Part shown: one piece after another, positions 1-6,237 of the stretch
Position numbering within the stretch: the first letter of the stretch is position 1
How the letters are laid out: every line of letters starts with the position of its first letter
Assembly (NCBI GenBank): GCA_945872225.1
Contig: CAMBZK010000071.1
Coordinates: 1 to 6,310, forward strand
Direction: 5' to 3'
DNA from: a candidate division TM6 bacterium UASB124
Lineage (GTDB): Bacteria > Babelota > Babeliae > Babelales > RVW-14
DNA length: 6,310 nt
Program-made: the position numbers and the translations under genes
Notes under the pieces: generated by a model
Seen by the model: only the letters and a program-made list of their open reading frames with translations
Told to the model about the DNA's origin: nothing
Databases searched by the model: none

Positions 1-73
1 GCGGGGCCCTCAATCTGAAACTAGTAGCGAAACAGGCCACCATCTTGTGATGAGGCGTTTCTATCTTGTTGGC

Positions 74-2236
74 TTACGCTTTACCAAGTGCCTCTTGAGC
101 AGCTTGGAGCACGTCAGCATCAAAACCTTCTTGTGCTAGCAAGTCTAGCGCAATTGCTTGGTCAGTAATGCCTGGCGCAAGCTTGTAAGGGAAGGTGAAT
201 GAGCTGTCAGCGTTCTTGGTTACCATTACTTTGCAGTTGCTTACAACGCCTGGGAGAATGGTCTCAAGCTCGGTAAGTTTCTTAAAGTGGGTAGCGAAGA
301 AGCAGATGCAATTATCATAGTTTGCAATCTTTTTCACGACACCAAAGGCGCCAGCTTGGCCTTCGCGATGGTTGGTACCGGTGAAGATTTCATCCATGAT
401 AATGAATGCAAATTGACCAGGAAGTAGCGCTTTAATGCTTTCTAAGAGGCCTTGTGTTCTACGCATTTCAGCTTGGAACAGCGAGGCAGAACCAGTGGTG
501 TCTGCAATGTTCATGTAGCTCTTGATAATGGTGAACGGGGTCAAGGTCATTTCGCTTGCAGGTGCAATACCTAAGGTTTGCGCAAGAACAATAGCATCAA
601 TCACACCTTTAAGCGCGGTAGATTTACCACCAGCGTTTGGACCGGTAACGATGATATCGCGTGGGTTAACCCCGCCCATTTCAATACTGTTGGTGACAAC
701 GGTATTTGGGTTGAGCATTGGCACCCAGAAATTAACAGCCTTTAGGTGTGGCTTGTCAGCTGTTTCGTAAGAAACGAAGCAGTAACGAGCATTCCCGTTG
801 TTTGCTTGTTCCTTGTAAAGCTTAGCAATAGAGAGGTATGCATCAAGCTTACCAATGGTTTGCATGCTGCTTACAAAGTGGTTCTTGCCAGTAAACATCT
901 TTTTGAATGATGCAAGGACACGACCACGCAATGAGAAGAATGAAGATTCACCTTTGAAGGTGCTGGTCTTCAACGCATCAACCAATGATTGTGTTTCATC
1001 GTTTATTGCTTTGTTAAATGCAGCCAACTCTTTGTGTTCAGGCAACATAGCTGCAAGTTCAGGTGATGCAGTGATCGTTACAAGCACGTCATCAAGGGTC
1101 TGCGCATAGCTACCAACGGGCATCATGTGATCATGAACAGTCCCTGCTGTGCTATTGTATTGGCTTGCCTGTTGTAGGCTCTTATAGGTTTGATAAGCCA
1201 CATATGCAACTGGAACAGCAATTCCTACGCCAATGGTAGTTTTTAGGCTGGTCGGGGTATTTGGGTCTTTAAGTGTTTCGTAGGCAGCAGATCCAAGGCG
1301 ATATGTCCAATCAAATGGTGTTGTTAAAAGAGACATTTTGTCTGGAGTTGATTTCCAAAGCTTACGGAAGTCTTCGTCCTGCATTTCGTTTGTGTAATTT
1401 GTACGGTAGCTATCACTAAAAGCCCATTGCGCTTTCATTGACGCTATGATTAGAGCCATATACAGTTGGTATGTCAACGCGGTTGCTGTTGGCGCTCCAA
1501 TTGTTTTCCAGTTGTGGTGCAGTTGCATAAAGGCGGAACTTTTGTTCCATTCGCTTGTTGCATCAAAGCCATCTGCTTGTGGGTAAATTTGATCAAGGAA
1601 TTGCTTGACGCTTTCATCAAGTTGCTTCCAGAACCAGAGCATGTCTGTTTCTGCCATTTTAATGGTTTTGAGTTGCGTATCTAGCGTATTGAACAAGGTT
1701 TCATCGCTGATCAACTTTTGTACCACTGCTTGACGTTGTTGCAATGCAGCAATATCAGACAATGGCTGAGCGAGCATGCGTTGCAATTCAACTTTACCAA
1801 AAGCAGTTTGGGTACGGTCGACTTTGCTGAACACGTGGCTTTCTGGGTTTGATTTATCGCCACAGAGCAAGTTCAAATCATTAACGACGTTTTCATCGAT
1901 CAAGTCTTGTGCTTGTTTGTTTTCAGCGCTATTAAAAATGTCGTAGATGATACGCATTTTTTCAGCTTCACCAACAACCGGTACAGCTACCGTTGAAAGC
2001 TCTTTCTTTTCAATGCGCTCTGCATTTGCTTTTGCTAGCTCTTGTGCGAATGCTTGTTCGGCTAACTCTTTTTGCGCAAGTGACGGCAAATGGTAACTAG
2101 CAATTTTTTTGTAAACGCTGGTAACTTCTGATGCTGCTTCAGCATGCGCCTGGACTGCAGGAAGCAACGTGATGCTAAACATTGCCGCGAAAAGAACGCG
2201 TGCAACATTGCGTCGGTTGTAACGTGTGAAGATCAT
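74..2236 (-). CDS. MutS-like ATPase with N-terminal signal peptide (720 aa)
   Basis: The protein belongs to the MutS/ABC-type ATPase family by its C-terminal half. Walker A GPNAGGKST lies at residues 532-540, a signature segment (SASLFQAEM) near 583-591, Walker B IIMDEIFTGTN at 612-622 and the His loop ATHF at 648-651. A core-domain (domain III) start, DRTQTAFGKVELQRML, lies near 140-155. The mismatch-binding domain I and connector domain II are absent, so this is not a canonical MutS (about 850 aa) and mismatch repair should not be assumed. Residues 1-32 look like a Sec signal peptide: Arg-rich n-region, hydrophobic VLFAAMFSITLLPAV, then AHA before the likely cleavage site. A further hydrophobic stretch at about 333-349 (TTIGVGIAVPVAYVAYQ) may be a membrane segment, with a weaker one near 252-266. 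The ATG at 2236 is chosen because AAGGAG precedes it and the signal peptide begins there. The frame stays open to a TTG at 2413, which has no ribosome binding site. The family call is firm; role and location are unknown. Confidence 0.88.
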   Translation of the reverse strand: MIFTRYNRRNVARVLFAAMFSITLLPAVQAHAEAASEVTSVYKKIASYHLPSLAQKELAEQAFAQELAKANAERIEKKELSTVAVPVVGEAEKMRIIYDIFNSAENKQAQDLIDENVVNDLNLLCGDKSNPESHVFSKVDRTQTAFGKVELQRMLAQPLSDIAALQQRQAVVQKLISDETLFNTLDTQLKTIKMAETDMLWFWKQLDESVKQFLDQIYPQADGFDATSEWNKSSAFMQLHHNWKTIGAPTATALTYQLYMALIIASMKAQWAFSDSYRTNYTNEMQDEDFRKLWKSTPDKMSLLTTPFDWTYRLGSAAYETLKDPNTPTSLKTTIGVGIAVPVAYVAYQTYKSLQQASQYNSTAGTVHDHMMPVGSYAQTLDDVLVTITASPELAAMLPEHKELAAFNKAINDETQSLVDALKTSTFKGESSFFSLRGRVLASFKKMFTGKNHFVSSMQTIGKLDAYLSIAKLYKEQANNGNARYCFVSYETADKPHLKAVNFWVPMLNPNTVVTNSIEMGGVNPRDIIVTGPNAGGKSTALKGVIDAIVLAQTLGIAPASEMTLTPFTIIKSYMNIADTTGSASLFQAEMRRTQGLLESIKALLPGQFAFIIMDEIFTGTNHREGQAGAFGVVKKIANYDNCICFFATHFKKLTELETILPGVVSNCKVMVTKNADSSFTFPYKLAPGITDQAIALDLLAQEGFDADVLQAAQEALGKA

Positions 2237-2429
2237 GAGTCTCCTTGGTGTGGTTAGTGAAATAATAAAACTACTAAAAAAGACCATACAATGCGTGATA
2301 ATACGTGCAGGCAAGGGTATATAAAATCCCCCCAAAGTCAAGACTGTAAGGGGCATCGTGTTGCGCAAAAATCGGCATAAATTGATAGTGTGTGCCCTTT
2401 CATGTAATAACAATGATGTTTAAACGTCG
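2237..2429 (-). other. Long untranslated leader of the MutS-like mRNA
   Basis: This is the predicted 5' leader between the consensus promoter and the supported ATG. It is AT-rich near the gene and contains a G run (2326-2333 read on the minus strand) and a second TTGACT (2341-2336) with no matching -10. An imperfect pairing AAGGGCA/TGCCCCTT (around 2396-2402 with 2347-2354) could form a long-range stem with one bulge. I recognise no known riboswitch or T-box motif. The frame of the downstream gene is open through this leader, but codons here read as unremarkable hydrophobic sequence without a ribosome binding site. I therefore treat it as untranslated. Confidence 0.45.
2241..2246 (-). promoter_or_regulatory. 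Ribosome binding site of the MutS-like gene
   Basis: AAGGAG ends 4 nt before the ATG at 2236. It decides the start: neither the upstream in-frame TTG at 2413 nor the ATG at 2356 has a purine-rich site in front of it. Starting here puts the signal-peptide n-region at the very N-terminus. Confidence 0.8.
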
Positions 2430-2435
2430 GGACGG

Positions 2436-2464
2436 ATTATAGTACGACGTAAAACGAAAGTCAA
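2436..2464 (-). promoter_or_regulatory. Sigma70-type promoter for the MutS-like gene
   Basis: On the minus strand TTGACT (2464-2459) is followed by a 17-bp spacer and a perfect TATAAT (2441-2436). This is the best promoter match in the window and it points at the MutS-like gene. The expected transcription start is near 2429, which would give a leader of about 190 nt before the ATG at 2236. A weaker second candidate lies closer to the gene: TTGTAT (2291-2286), an 18-bp spacer, then TATTAT (2267-2262). If used, it would shorten the leader to about 20 nt. Confidence 0.72.
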
Positions 2465-2561
2465 TGGAAATAGCTTGGAAGATGGTGCATTGTATAGTGT
2501 TGCGTAAAACAATGTTGGGGGGCATGAGACTTGAAATTGAGGCAATGGGTAATGTGTGCCT

Positions 2562-2584
2562 AGAGGGGCATGGGAAGCCCCTCT
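2562..2584 (-). terminator. GC-rich hairpin after dnaJ, possible terminator
   Basis: A perfect 8-bp inverted repeat, AGAGGGGC and GCCCCTCT, surrounds a 7-nt loop. It begins 22 nt beyond the dnaJ stop codon. The position suits a transcript end or an RNA-stabilising stem. There is no U tract after the stem on either strand (the only U run, AAUUUUU, precedes it on the minus strand), so it is not a classic intrinsic terminator. Confidence 0.45.
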
Positions 2585-2606
2585 GGAAAAATTAAGTAAG
2601 CGTAGA

Positions 2607-3743
2607 TTACCCTAAGAATTTTTTGAAAAAACCTGCGATGCCACCATTGCCTTGGCTCTTATTGCCAAGTTTTTCAGCAAAAGCCAAAAGTGCCATTCTG
2701 GCATCTTCGTTTAATTTGGTCGGGACATCACAGTCAGTGATAATTACAAACCGTCCTCGTCCAGCGCCGCGTAGCTTTGCAAATCCTTTGTTTTCAATAA
2801 CGATTTCTTTGCCAACGGGACAGCCCTTAGGAATTTTGATGGTCTCTTTGGTGCCGTCGATATTTTCGATTTCGATCTGGCAGCCGAGTACCAGTTGAGG
2901 GTAGGTGAGTGCCAAGGTCGTTACTAGGTCATGCTCGCGACGGTGAAACACCTTGTCTGGTTTAATGTCGACGGGGACAAATAAATCTCCCGCAGGGCCT
3001 TTGAAAATACCCGCATCACCTTTGCCGGTGACACGAAGCTCAGCGCCTTGAAAGATGCCCATTGGAATATTGATAGAGAGTGTTTCGTATTTTTGTACGC
3101 GCATTTGACCGCGGCATTCCGAGCACGGGGAGGCAATTTTAAAGCCTTGGCCGCGGCAGGGGGCGCATGGCTGGCTGAAATTGAAGAAGCCTTGTTGGTG
3201 TACGGTTGACCCGGCGCCATGGCAGCTAGCACACATCGTTGGCTTGGTGCCTTCTTTGCATCCTGAGCCTTTGCAGCTACCGCATACTTCAAAATGGTAA
3301 ATTTTTAACTCTTTGCTGCAACCGAGATATGCCTCTTTGAGGGAAATTTCGATGCGCTGTGAAAGGTCATGGCCACGTTGTGGTGCTGGGCCGCTTGGAT
3401 TGCGTTGTGCCTTGCTGCGACCACCTTGTTGCCCGCCGAAGAAATTTTCGAAGATATCGCTGAAATTTTCAAAAATATCGTCCATGTTTTCATGGCGACC
3501 ATGTGAACCATTATTGTTAACGCCGGCATGGCCAAATTGGTCGTACTGTTGGCGCTTGGTTGCATCAGAAAGCACTTCGTATGCCTCTGTTGCTTCACGA
3601 AATTTTACTTCAGCATCTTTGTTGCCAGGGTTTTTATCAGGATGGTACTGCATAGCAAGCTTGCGGTATGCCTTTTTGATTTCATCAACTGACGCTGTTT
3701 TTGCAACAGCTAAAACATCATAAAAATCGCGTTTAGTACTCAT
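2607..3743 (-). CDS. dnaJ: Chaperone protein DnaJ (class I Hsp40)
   Basis: This is a cytoplasmic co-chaperone that delivers unfolded clients to DnaK and stimulates its ATPase. The order is that of a full class I DnaJ: J domain at 1-70 with the HPD motif at 34-36; a Gly/Phe/Asn-rich linker at about 70-125; four zinc-binding repeats at 154-161 (CGSCKGSG), 171-178 (CASCHGAG), 193-200 (CAPCRGQG) and 207-214 (CSECRGQM); then the client-binding beta domains and a C-terminus ending GFFKKFLG. The fourth repeat keeps both cysteines but has Met in place of the last Gly. The linker contains a doubled DIFENF motif (89-94, 96-101) where other DnaJs have related DIF repeats. At 378 residues the length is normal. 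The start is ATG, with no clear Shine-Dalgarno. dnaK and grpE are not adjacent and no CIRCE operator is seen, so heat-shock control by HrcA is not supported here. Confidence 0.97.
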   Translation of the reverse strand: MSTKRDFYDVLAVAKTASVDEIKKAYRKLAMQYHPDKNPGNKDAEVKFREATEAYEVLSDATKRQQYDQFGHAGVNNNGSHGRHENMDDIFENFSDIFENFFGGQQGGRSKAQRNPSGPAPQRGHDLSQRIEISLKEAYLGCSKELKIYHFEVCGSCKGSGCKEGTKPTMCASCHGAGSTVHQQGFFNFSQPCAPCRGQGFKIASPCSECRGQMRVQKYETLSINIPMGIFQGAELRVTGKGDAGIFKGPAGDLFVPVDIKPDKVFHRREHDLVTTLALTYPQLVLGCQIEIENIDGTKETIKIPKGCPVGKEIVIENKGFAKLRGAGRGRFVIITDCDVPTKLNEDARMALLAFAEKLGNKSQGNGGIAGFFKKFLG

Positions 3744-3778
3744 AAGTTGGTTGCCGTCAGCGTAAAAAATAGGGTTAG

Positions 3779-3784
3779 ATTATA
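3779..3784 (-). promoter_or_regulatory. Possible -10 element of dnaJ
   Basis: A perfect TATAAT lies between the tRNA CCA end and dnaJ, 35 nt upstream of the ATG. The place where a -35 box should be falls inside the tRNA 3' half and reads AGTCCC, a poor match. The site could be a weak or activator-dependent promoter, or only AT-rich spacer with dnaJ read through from upstream. Confidence 0.4.
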
Positions 3785-3788
3785 TTTT

Positions 3789-3875
3789 TGGTGCCGAGGA
3801 GGGGACTCGAACCCCTACCCCTTTGACAGGACTAGACTCTGAATCTAGCGCGTCTACCAGTTTCGCCACCTCGGC
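3789..3875 (-). tRNA. tRNA-Leu (anticodon CAG)
   Basis: The acceptor stem is GCCGAGG paired with CCTCGGC, followed by discriminator A and an encoded CCA (3' end at 3789). The D arm contains the AACTGGTAGACGC pattern typical of class II tRNAs. The anticodon stem CTAGA/TCTAG encloses the loop TTCAGAG, giving anticodon CAG (3841-3839), which reads the leucine codon CUG. A long variable arm of about 15 nt and a T arm AGGGG-TTCGAGT-CCCCT complete the molecule. The gene starts 21 nt after the epimerase stop codon and is transcribed in the same direction, so it may be cut from a longer transcript. A weak promoter of its own inside the epimerase 3' end (TTGGCC, 17 bp, TAAGCT) cannot be excluded. Confidence 0.97.
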
Positions 3876-3896
3876 CTTTGATTCCAGGCAGACAGC

Positions 3897-4826
3897 TTAC
3901 CATGTTTTTATTTCTTGGCCAATGAGATTTTGTACAAAAAAGCTAAACTTCTGGCACGTGGCTTGCGAGTGGAGAATGTCGCCCTGGCGGGCAGGGAGGA
4001 ACGCTATTCCTTGGTTTTTTATAGCCAATTTTGTTTCTAATTGTCCCAAAAGGGTAAGCAGGCTGATGCTTTGTCCGCTACCGATGTTAAAGACGGTATT
4101 GCTGTGTGCTTGGTCCATTCCCACGAGCAAATTAGCCTCAACTACTTTGGCAACAGGTATAAAATCGCGTGTTTGCTGTCCGTCTCCAAAAATAGTGATG
4201 GGCTGGCGGGCTTGGAGGAGATGCGTAAACTTTGCAACGACTGCAGCATACGAGCCCATGGGGTTTTGGCGGTCGCCATAGACATTAAAATAGCGCAAAC
4301 AGGTTGTTGCCAAAGCGGTCTTTTCGCTAAATTGTTTGCATAATCGTTCTGCTTCTAATTTGCTTTCGGCATAAGGACTCATTGGCATTGGTTGATCATC
4401 TTCGCTGCACGTTTCCTTTGCATTACCATACACAGCTGACGATGATGAAAGTACTACTTTTTTAACGCCATTTTTTGCCGCAGCGTGCAATATATGGCTT
4501 GTTCCCTGAGCGTTAACTTCCATGCAAGTCTCTGGGTGGACCATTGATTCTGGTACTGATATAAAAGCTGCTAAGTGAAACACAATGTCTTGCTGAGTTG
4601 TTGCCTTGAGGCAGCTGTAGGGAGATCTGATATCAGCGTATAGTAGATTGATTGAGCTGACGACGCTTTTGAGATTGGTAAGATTACCAGAGCTGAAGTT
4701 GTCAAGAACGGTAACGCGTGCACCAAGTGCCACCAGTTTTTCTGCTAGGTGTGACCCTATAAAACCAGCTCCTCCAGTAATCAGTACCTGCTTTTTATCA
4801 TAAAAACGCTGCAGCATCTCTTCCAC
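3897..4826 (-). CDS. NAD-dependent epimerase/dehydratase (GalE-like extended SDR)
   Basis: This is an extended short-chain dehydrogenase/reductase acting on a nucleotide sugar, most like UDP-glucose/UDP-GlcNAc 4-epimerases. Counting from the GTG at 4826 (309 aa), the NAD-binding GGAGFIG is at 18-24, an Asp for the adenosine ribose at 42, HLAA at 84-87, the catalytic Ser at about 129 within SSSSAVYG, and Tyr152 and Lys156 in SPYAESK. The RYFNVYG and GDGQQTRDFI segments of the sugar-binding half follow. The length is at the short end of the family, with the protein stopping soon after the usual last helix. The frame extends to a GTG at 4847 and there is an ATG at 4817, but only the GTG at 4826 has a well-placed AAGGAG. 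The gene overlaps the upstream flavoenzyme gene by 29 nt, so the two are probably translationally coupled. Substrate cannot be read from the sequence; UDP-Gal/UDP-Glc is the favoured guess, and a dehydratase or decarboxylase is less likely. Confidence 0.88.
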   Translation of the reverse strand: MEEMLQRFYDKKQVLITGGAGFIGSHLAEKLVALGARVTVLDNFSSGNLTNLKSVVSSINLLYADIRSPYSCLKATTQQDIVFHLAAFISVPESMVHPETCMEVNAQGTSHILHAAAKNGVKKVVLSSSSAVYGNAKETCSEDDQPMPMSPYAESKLEAERLCKQFSEKTALATTCLRYFNVYGDRQNPMGSYAAVVAKFTHLLQARQPITIFGDGQQTRDFIPVAKVVEANLLVGMDQAHSNTVFNIGSGQSISLLTLLGQLETKLAIKNQGIAFLPARQGDILHSQATCQKFSFFVQNLIGQEIKTW

Positions 4827-6168
4827 GCCTTGCTCCTTTTTGTGCACGAGGGGGTGTGCGTTCTAGTCTTGTTTTTATTAATGCGGCGACGGCTTTTCCG
4901 TCTTGATAAGCCTCTTGCATGCTTGAATATTTCCAGGCGCCATAGCGACCTATTGAATGAATGTTGAGTGCTTGTAGGCGGTCTAAGAGGCTTTGTAAAT
5001 GTTTCTCGCGCCAGGTGTCATAAATGACGTAGGCGTGGTCAAGGTGCAAGACTTTTTCAATTGTTTTATGCTGATGATTCAGTTGGAGAAAAGCAAGCGT
5101 TTTACTGCTTGCTTGATCAATTAATCGTTTGACACGATCGGGGTTGGTGCGTGACGCAATGTATGAAAATTCACCGTACACGGCCGTATGATTTGCTGGT
5201 ACGAGTGACGTGGAAACATTGTGCCAAAAGCCAAGGCGATAGAAAGGGAAAGCTTTTTCAGGAAAATAAATCCAGTGTTTGTTCAGCGGGATTGGTGTGT
5301 TAAAACCCATATTGATATTGACGACACTGTTGTGTACAAGCTTACCAATGGCGGGTGCAAAATTTACCTGTGCTGGTGCTTTTATAATCGCTAACAATCG
5401 ATCAAGCGGAAGGGTTGAAATAAGTGTTTTGTAAGACTCTTGGTGCCCATTGCTGAAGTAGACAATGCGTGCGGTTGGATCGATAGCGCAAACATCGTGT
5501 TGTGTTTGTATCGGCTGAGCAAGTTTGCTGGTGATACTGGTAATAATTGATTCAATGCCACCGCGCTTAGGATAAAAGAATGAGCTGTTGTAGCCGACGC
5601 CAGGGCGCGTTGTTTTATCAAAACAGCCTTCGATAATATTATTAAGCGTTGTTGATGGAACAAAGCGTCCGGTCCATGCCGGGTGTACTTTTTTAAGATC
5701 ATAGGAAAGAATTTTTTTATTGTAAGAAAAGAAAAAGTGTTTGCCAAAGCCGGAGCCAAAATGTTTAAGCACCCAATCATAAAAAGTTTGAGGGCTTCTA
5801 ATCCGCGTATGTCGTTTGACGAAACCTTCGATGCATTCAGCAATTACCTGTGTTGGCAGTCCGTGCAGATTCATTTGAAAGGGGTATTCAGTGAGTGTAT
5901 TGTGTGAAAAAATAGCAGATTGCCGTTGGATGACATCAAACGATGCAAGTCCAATAGTGTTGTCTAAAAAGGCTTTAAACCCATCATCATTGACGTGTAA
6001 AAAATGCCCTGTGTGGTCGAAGGTGTATCCATCAGTTTTAACTGATTTGAGCAGCCCCCCGGCCCGATCACTTTTTTCAAAAATACGATATTGAATGCCA
6101 TGGGCATCAAGATGGTATGCGGCGCTTAATCCCGTCAGTCCTGCGCCTAGGATGATAACATCAGCCAC
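4798..6168 (-). CDS. FAD-dependent UDP-galactopyranose mutase-like protein (amine oxidase/protoporphyrinogen oxidase fold)
   Basis: This 456-residue flavoprotein has an N-terminal Rossmann FAD site, GAGLTG at 8-13, with Glu31 for the ribose and RAGGL at 35-39. Several segments recall eukaryotic-type UDP-galactopyranose mutases: a His loop TGHFLH (53-58), YNKKILSY...AWTGRFVP (149-171, Arg168), FFYPKRGG (197-204), HWIYFPE (298-304), PFYR (308-311) and GRYGAW (407-412). The two arginines match the positions that grip the substrate diphosphate, and GRYGAW lies at the C-terminal FAD contact (alignment from memory). Such genes are often annotated only as FAD-dependent oxidoreductase, amine oxidase or protoporphyrinogen oxidase. 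Here the downstream epimerase favours a sugar-nucleotide role, making UDP-Galf or a similar furanose. The length falls between bacterial Glf (about 380) and fungal enzymes (about 510). The start is GTG with AAGGAG 5 nt upstream. The basic tail after about residue 435 is also the overlap with the next gene. The fold is firm; the exact reaction is inferred. Confidence 0.85.
   Translation of the reverse strand: MADVIILGAGLTGLSAAYHLDAHGIQYRIFEKSDRAGGLLKSVKTDGYTFDHTGHFLHVNDDGFKAFLDNTIGLASFDVIQRQSAIFSHNTLTEYPFQMNLHGLPTQVIAECIEGFVKRHTRIRSPQTFYDWVLKHFGSGFGKHFFFSYNKKILSYDLKKVHPAWTGRFVPSTTLNNIIEGCFDKTTRPGVGYNSSFFYPKRGGIESIITSITSKLAQPIQTQHDVCAIDPTARIVYFSNGHQESYKTLISTLPLDRLLAIIKAPAQVNFAPAIGKLVHNSVVNINMGFNTPIPLNKHWIYFPEKAFPFYRLGFWHNVSTSLVPANHTAVYGEFSYIASRTNPDRVKRLIDQASSKTLAFLQLNHQHKTIEKVLHLDHAYVIYDTWREKHLQSLLDRLQALNIHSIGRYGAWKYSSMQEAYQDGKAVAALIKTRLERTPPRAQKGARRGRDAAAFL
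4833..4838 (-). promoter_or_regulatory. Ribosome binding site of the epimerase, inside the upstream gene
   Basis: AAGGAG lies 6 nt before the GTG at 4826 and within the last codons of the flavoenzyme gene. It supports a GTG start three codons before the ATG at 4817, whose distance from this site (15 nt) is too long. The longer start at 4847 lies upstream of the site and has none of its own. Confidence 0.7.
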
Positions 6169-6173
6169 GCTTT

Positions 6174-6179
6174 CTCCTT
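6174..6179 (-). promoter_or_regulatory. Ribosome binding site of the mutase-like gene
   Basis: AAGGAG preceded by an A run ends 5 nt before the GTG at 6168. It supports the GTG start, which gives MADVIILGAG and so places the FAD-binding strand at the very N-terminus as usual for the family. Confidence 0.8.
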
Positions 6180-6202
6180 TTTTATGTGTCAGCGTGTATA
6201 AA

Positions 6203-6230
6203 ATGATAGCAGGATAGTTTGCGATAGCAA
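6203..6230 (-). promoter_or_regulatory. Possible promoter of the mutase-epimerase pair
   Basis: On the minus strand TTGCTA (6230-6225), a 16-bp spacer and TATCAT (6208-6203) give a moderate sigma70 match (4/6 and 5/6). Transcription would begin near 6196, about 28 nt before the GTG. It lies just after the stop of the possible upstream gene, so read-through from that gene is an alternative. Confidence 0.4.
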
Positions 6231-6237
6231 CTCTTGA

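Noticed and set aside
1..73. Start of a next gene or a terminator after the MutS-like gene
   Set aside because: Only a 14-codon open stretch from an ATG without a ribosome binding site, and no convincing stem-loop; too short to judge.
2237..2413. A 59-codon N-terminal extension of the MutS-like protein starting at TTG 2413
   Set aside because: No Shine-Dalgarno at the TTG or at the internal ATG 2356, and the extension would bury a clear signal peptide that starts exactly at the ATG with AAGGAG.
3313..3723. A 136-codon open frame on the plus strand opposite dnaJ
   Set aside because: It is fully antisense to a certain dnaJ, is rich in Ser/Cys/Arg as shadow frames usually are, and has no recognisable domain.
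3744..3788. CIRCE operator or heat-shock promoter for dnaJ
   Set aside because: No TTAGCACTC-N9-GAGTGCTAA or recognisable sigma32 pattern is present between the tRNA and dnaJ.
3761..3790. Terminator after the tRNA (AAAAATA/TATTTTT pairing followed by a T run)
   Set aside because: The stem would be seven A-T pairs only with an 11-nt loop, too weak for an intrinsic terminator.
3789..3899. tRNA-associated integration site (attachment site)
   Set aside because: No integrase, no direct repeat of the tRNA 3' end and no broken gene nearby in the window.
3823..4281. A 152-codon plus-strand frame crossing the tRNA and the epimerase 3' half
   Set aside because: It runs through a tRNA gene and opposite conserved SDR coding sequence; low-complexity Trp/Cys-rich translation with no motif.
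5391..5843. A 150-codon minus-strand frame inside the mutase-like gene
   Set aside because: It overlaps conserved UGM-like segments in another frame and has no family resemblance or ribosome binding site worth keeping.
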